A stretch of DNA of 10,451 bases from Rodentolepis nana (taxonomy: Eukaryota > Platyhelminthes > Cestoda > Cyclophyllidea > Hymenolepididae), in assembly GCA_900617975.1 (NCBI GenBank), contig UZAE01002064.1, forward strand, positions 1-10,451. The letters run 5' to 3'. The notes under the pieces were generated by a model. That model saw only the letters and a program-made list of their open reading frames with translations, did not search any database and was not told the origin of the DNA. The translations under genes were made by a program, and so were the position numbers. Shown here piece by piece: positions 8,253-10,451 of the stretch (positions are counted from its first letter, which is position 1; every line of letters begins with the position of its first letter).

Positions 8253-10086
8253 AATGCTTATCAAGCCATGGTTACAAGTATTGTTTTATCTTGACAGGCT
8301 CACGCGAGGTTCTCAAACGCCATACGTGACATTTCAAAAGTTCATATATTGCGGGCTCTTGTATTCCTTTTAACTTTGTGATTATTTGCAAATGATCTCA
8401 AAGTTTCATCTGAGTTCAATGGCGGCAATGTTATATTGTAATTTCTGTGATCATTTATAAATGAAACTCGATTTGCGTATTTAAAGGAGTCCTTAAATCA
8501 CATTGGTTTAAAACGTGCCTTGGCGAAAAATTCAAACAGGATTCGTGATCAAACTATATGTGAATTAAAACAAAACCGTGCTTTAGCATAAATTTATCCT
8601 GTATATTTTTAAAGTCCTGCAGAGGTCCATGTTAGCTAAGCAGACGTATGCTTTACTTCAATCGCCGAAAAAAACTTCTCCGGTTGAAGCTTATTCAGTT
8701 GAATAAATTCAATCTGTACTGAGAGTAGTCAGCAAGTGTAAATTCTAGAACTCAACTAACTAATTTATCATGTCTCCACATTAAGCCAAATGTTGTCGAT
8801 TCTAACTATATATTTTTGTAATTATATATATCGCAATTGCTTATTTCCTATTAAACCCACAGTATGAAATCTTCGAATCTCGAGCAATTTTTATGTTGCC
8901 TATTCTCTACATGGGCCAGCCTCTTTCAACTTCCTATGAGCATAGAGTCAACTTTTCCCAATACGCGTCGTACCTCGTCATAAACATCAACAGAGCTTTT
9001 CTGGGTGAAGTAACTAAAGATCATTAGATTTATTGATCAATCGGTTATTAAGCTCAGAGGTTTCGTAATACTCTCTTTTATAAAATAGAAACTATTGATC
9101 CCAAGGAACGTTCTTTTGTCTTGTAATATAGAGGTTCTGATGTGGCGAGCATTTGCATATCTTTAAATTCATTCTATTTCACTCTTGCACATTTGTTTAT
9201 TTATTATAAAAGAGCCGCATTGAAAATATAATTGGAAAGACAGGTGGCTAACTTTAAGAGGAAGAAGAAAATGAATTTGATGGATTTCTATGGGGTTCTA
9301 TTTATAGAAGAAGGGGCATCCTTGCCTTTAAAAAAAAACATTTTTTGAGATATCCTTACACTATTGGTTGAGGCTTTGCCTTCCAAGGCGAGTGGGTGAA
9401 AATTTCAGTAGATTTTGGTGATTTTGAGCGAAGAATTGCATTCCTTTATCACCTTCTTAATCTCACATGGTACGAATTAATTTGGTTGCAATAGAAAGTA
9501 CATAGCCAAATTTGCAGGGTTATGATGCTCTAAGCATCCTCGTTATTGAAAAGGCGTTTTTCAGTTAAAAATATCAAAAAATTTCTCCCAATGGCCACAA
9601 TTGCAGAATGGTACTAGTTCTCATAGTTTTAGTTTAGTATATGTTATCTACCATTATTAGCGTGCTCTAAACAATTTTCACCATCTAAGCAAGAAATTAT
9701 TCCGACTCCTTAACATTGATTTTGTGATTTCAGATTTATTCACCTCTGATTTTGACTGTGATGGCAATAAATTGTATACCCCGGTATTCACCCACAGAAG
9801 GTCATTTAGTCATAGAATTACGCACTTACTGGTTCAAAATTCAATTTACGCTTTAGGAGGGCATGTGAAATTCGGGTATGTAAGGCAAACGGGCCTGAAC
9901 TGGTTAGAGGTGACCACATCAACTAATTTAAAGCCTGCTGAGAGGAGTGTTTTAATGCGTTCGCAATGGGTCAGAATCGTGACTGTACGCGGTCAGTAAT
10001 CATAAATGTCTGCAGTATTGAACCCGCTTCGAAGCAGTATGCATTCCGGCTATTAGATTAAAATCTGATGTCGAGATGAAAGTATG
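8253..10086. other. A+T-rich stretch with no confident gene
   Basis: About 1.8 kb between the gene's 3' end and the third retroposon copy. Most of it lacks frames above 60 codons. The exception is the doubtful frame at 9734-9999, listed separately. The interval 9880-10075 has noticeably more CpG than its surroundings. No RNA gene or repeat shared with the rest of the window was seen. Confidence 0.5.
9734..9999 (+). other. Doubtful open frame, possible exon or decayed element fragment
   Basis: A frame of about 88 codons follows a good acceptor-like TGATTTCAG (AG at 9732-9733) and ends in TAA at 9997-9999. It has no early ATG; the only internal Met is near its end. So it would have to be a terminal exon, or is chance. 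The predicted peptide is of mixed composition (for example NWLEVTTSTNLKPAERSV), less biased than other random frames here, but I recognise no domain. No AATAAA follows before the next repeat; an ATTAAA variant occurs near 10056. A fragment of an old mobile element is equally plausible. Confidence 0.15.
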
Positions 10087-10103
10087 ATTTTGAAAGATCA
10101 TTA
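10087..10103. repeat. Left target-site duplication of retroposon copy 3
   Basis: The 17-mer ATTTTGAAAGATCATTA recurs exactly at 10407-10423, flanking the element. Confidence 0.92.
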
Positions 10104-10406
10104 TTTATTTATTTATATCAAATGGCAGGCGTTTTGATAATATCATTAGCCCTTTAGCTGACCTCGAGCTTCACCGAGGGGAGGAACATCAAAGTGAGAA
10201 AATTCGACAGGGGGTAAAAGAAGAGTGATTCACAGATGTAAAAGGGACAGACAGACAGACATAAAGGCAGAGAAAAGGTAAGATGGATACAGTGGGGTGA
10301 TGGTAGTTTGAGGTCAGAAGTCAACTGCCAGTTAATAGACTTTTTTGCCTTATGAGTATACGTTGCCCAGGGTGCACCACGTGGAGGTAAGTCCATCGTA
10401 CACCCC
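10104..10406 (-). mobile_element. SINE-like non-LTR retroposon, copy 3 (shorter variant)
   Basis: This 303 bp copy has the same head, CCACGTGG palindrome, GCCTGCCATTTG block and TAAA-type tail as copies 1 and 2. Compared with copy 1 it lacks about 24 bp between the GGTAAG at about 10277 and the following ATGG, which accounts for its shorter length. It also carries a private (GACA)4 run at 10246-10261. The intact 17 bp target duplication points to limited decay. The 84-codon open frame on its sense strand is not preserved in the other copies and is not a gene. Confidence 0.92.
10246..10261 (+). repeat. (GACA)4 microsatellite inside retroposon copy 3
   Basis: Four tandem GACA units. The matching place in copy 1 holds a shorter, imperfect GGCAGACAGAAAC, so the run probably expanded after, or just before, insertion. 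Confidence 0.7.
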
Positions 10407-10423
10407 ATTTTGAAAGATCATTA
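10407..10423. repeat. Right target-site duplication of retroposon copy 3
   Basis: An exact second copy of the 17-mer at 10087-10103, directly after the CACCCC head of the element. Confidence 0.92.
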
Positions 10424-10451
10424 AATATCTTACTTTGAAGAAGTTAGTATT

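Noticed and set aside
8129..8329. A 66-codon + strand frame through the G tract
   Set aside because: It starts at GTG, reads through the G homopolymer as a glycine run, and lies past the polyadenylation site of the neighbouring gene.
8860..8890. TCTTCGAATCTCGAG as a possible tRNA B box
   Set aside because: No A box, acceptor stem or cloverleaf can be built around it.
10154..10408. An 84-codon - strand frame
   Set aside because: It runs along the sense strand of retroposon copy 3 and is not kept open in copies 1 and 2, so it is not a conserved protein.
1..10451. CRISPR array, prokaryotic operon or phage module
   Set aside because: There are no regularly spaced direct repeats, no tightly packed genes and no ribosome binding sites. 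The signals present are those of animal nuclear DNA.

Overview
This window looks like nuclear DNA of an animal, probably an arthropod. It is A+T-rich, and long stretches have no sustained reading frame. It has a T-rich splice-acceptor-like tract, an AATAAA polyadenylation signal, and three copies of a short retroposed repeat with 15-17 bp target-site duplications. Nothing bacterial or phage-like is visible: no operons, ribosome binding sites, tRNA or rRNA genes, or CRISPR array. The species cannot be fixed from the sequence.

Only one convincing protein-coding segment is present, on the + strand at about 6784-7785. It encodes up to 333 residues of very Ser/Pro-rich, apparently disordered protein. 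Its N-terminal part has a HER...SW..L.L segment, followed by a QCYSPS motif and a KKR basic cluster. That order is reminiscent of the PABIR/FAM122 family of PP2A-B55 regulators. It is probably the last, or only, coding exon. A T-rich tract with candidate splice acceptors precedes it, and a 3' UTR with AATAAA at 8069 and a GT-rich element follow it. The 5' part of the gene is not identified with confidence. A compact promoter-like island (about 1425-1720: two CCAAT boxes, a YY1-type CCGCCAT site, an AP-1 site and an E-box) lies upstream on the same strand. It could be that gene's promoter, about 5 kb away, but this is inference.

The most clear-cut structure is a short retroposon family: 122-442, 3953-4276 and 10104-10406. 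All three copies lie in the same orientation (sense strand is -). Each has the same sharp head (GGGGTGT on the - strand), a TAAA-type tail and its own target-site duplication. The copies are SINE-like, but no clear Pol III promoter is seen.

The remaining stretches (458-1424, 1843-3936, 4293-6600, 8253-10086) look like unconstrained intronic or intergenic DNA. They hold a few short hairpins, a G-quadruplex-type G tract and one doubtful open frame at 9734-9999. I did not find evidence of a new multi-gene system. The items most worth a second look are the diverged FAM122-like protein, the repeat family and the promoter-like island.
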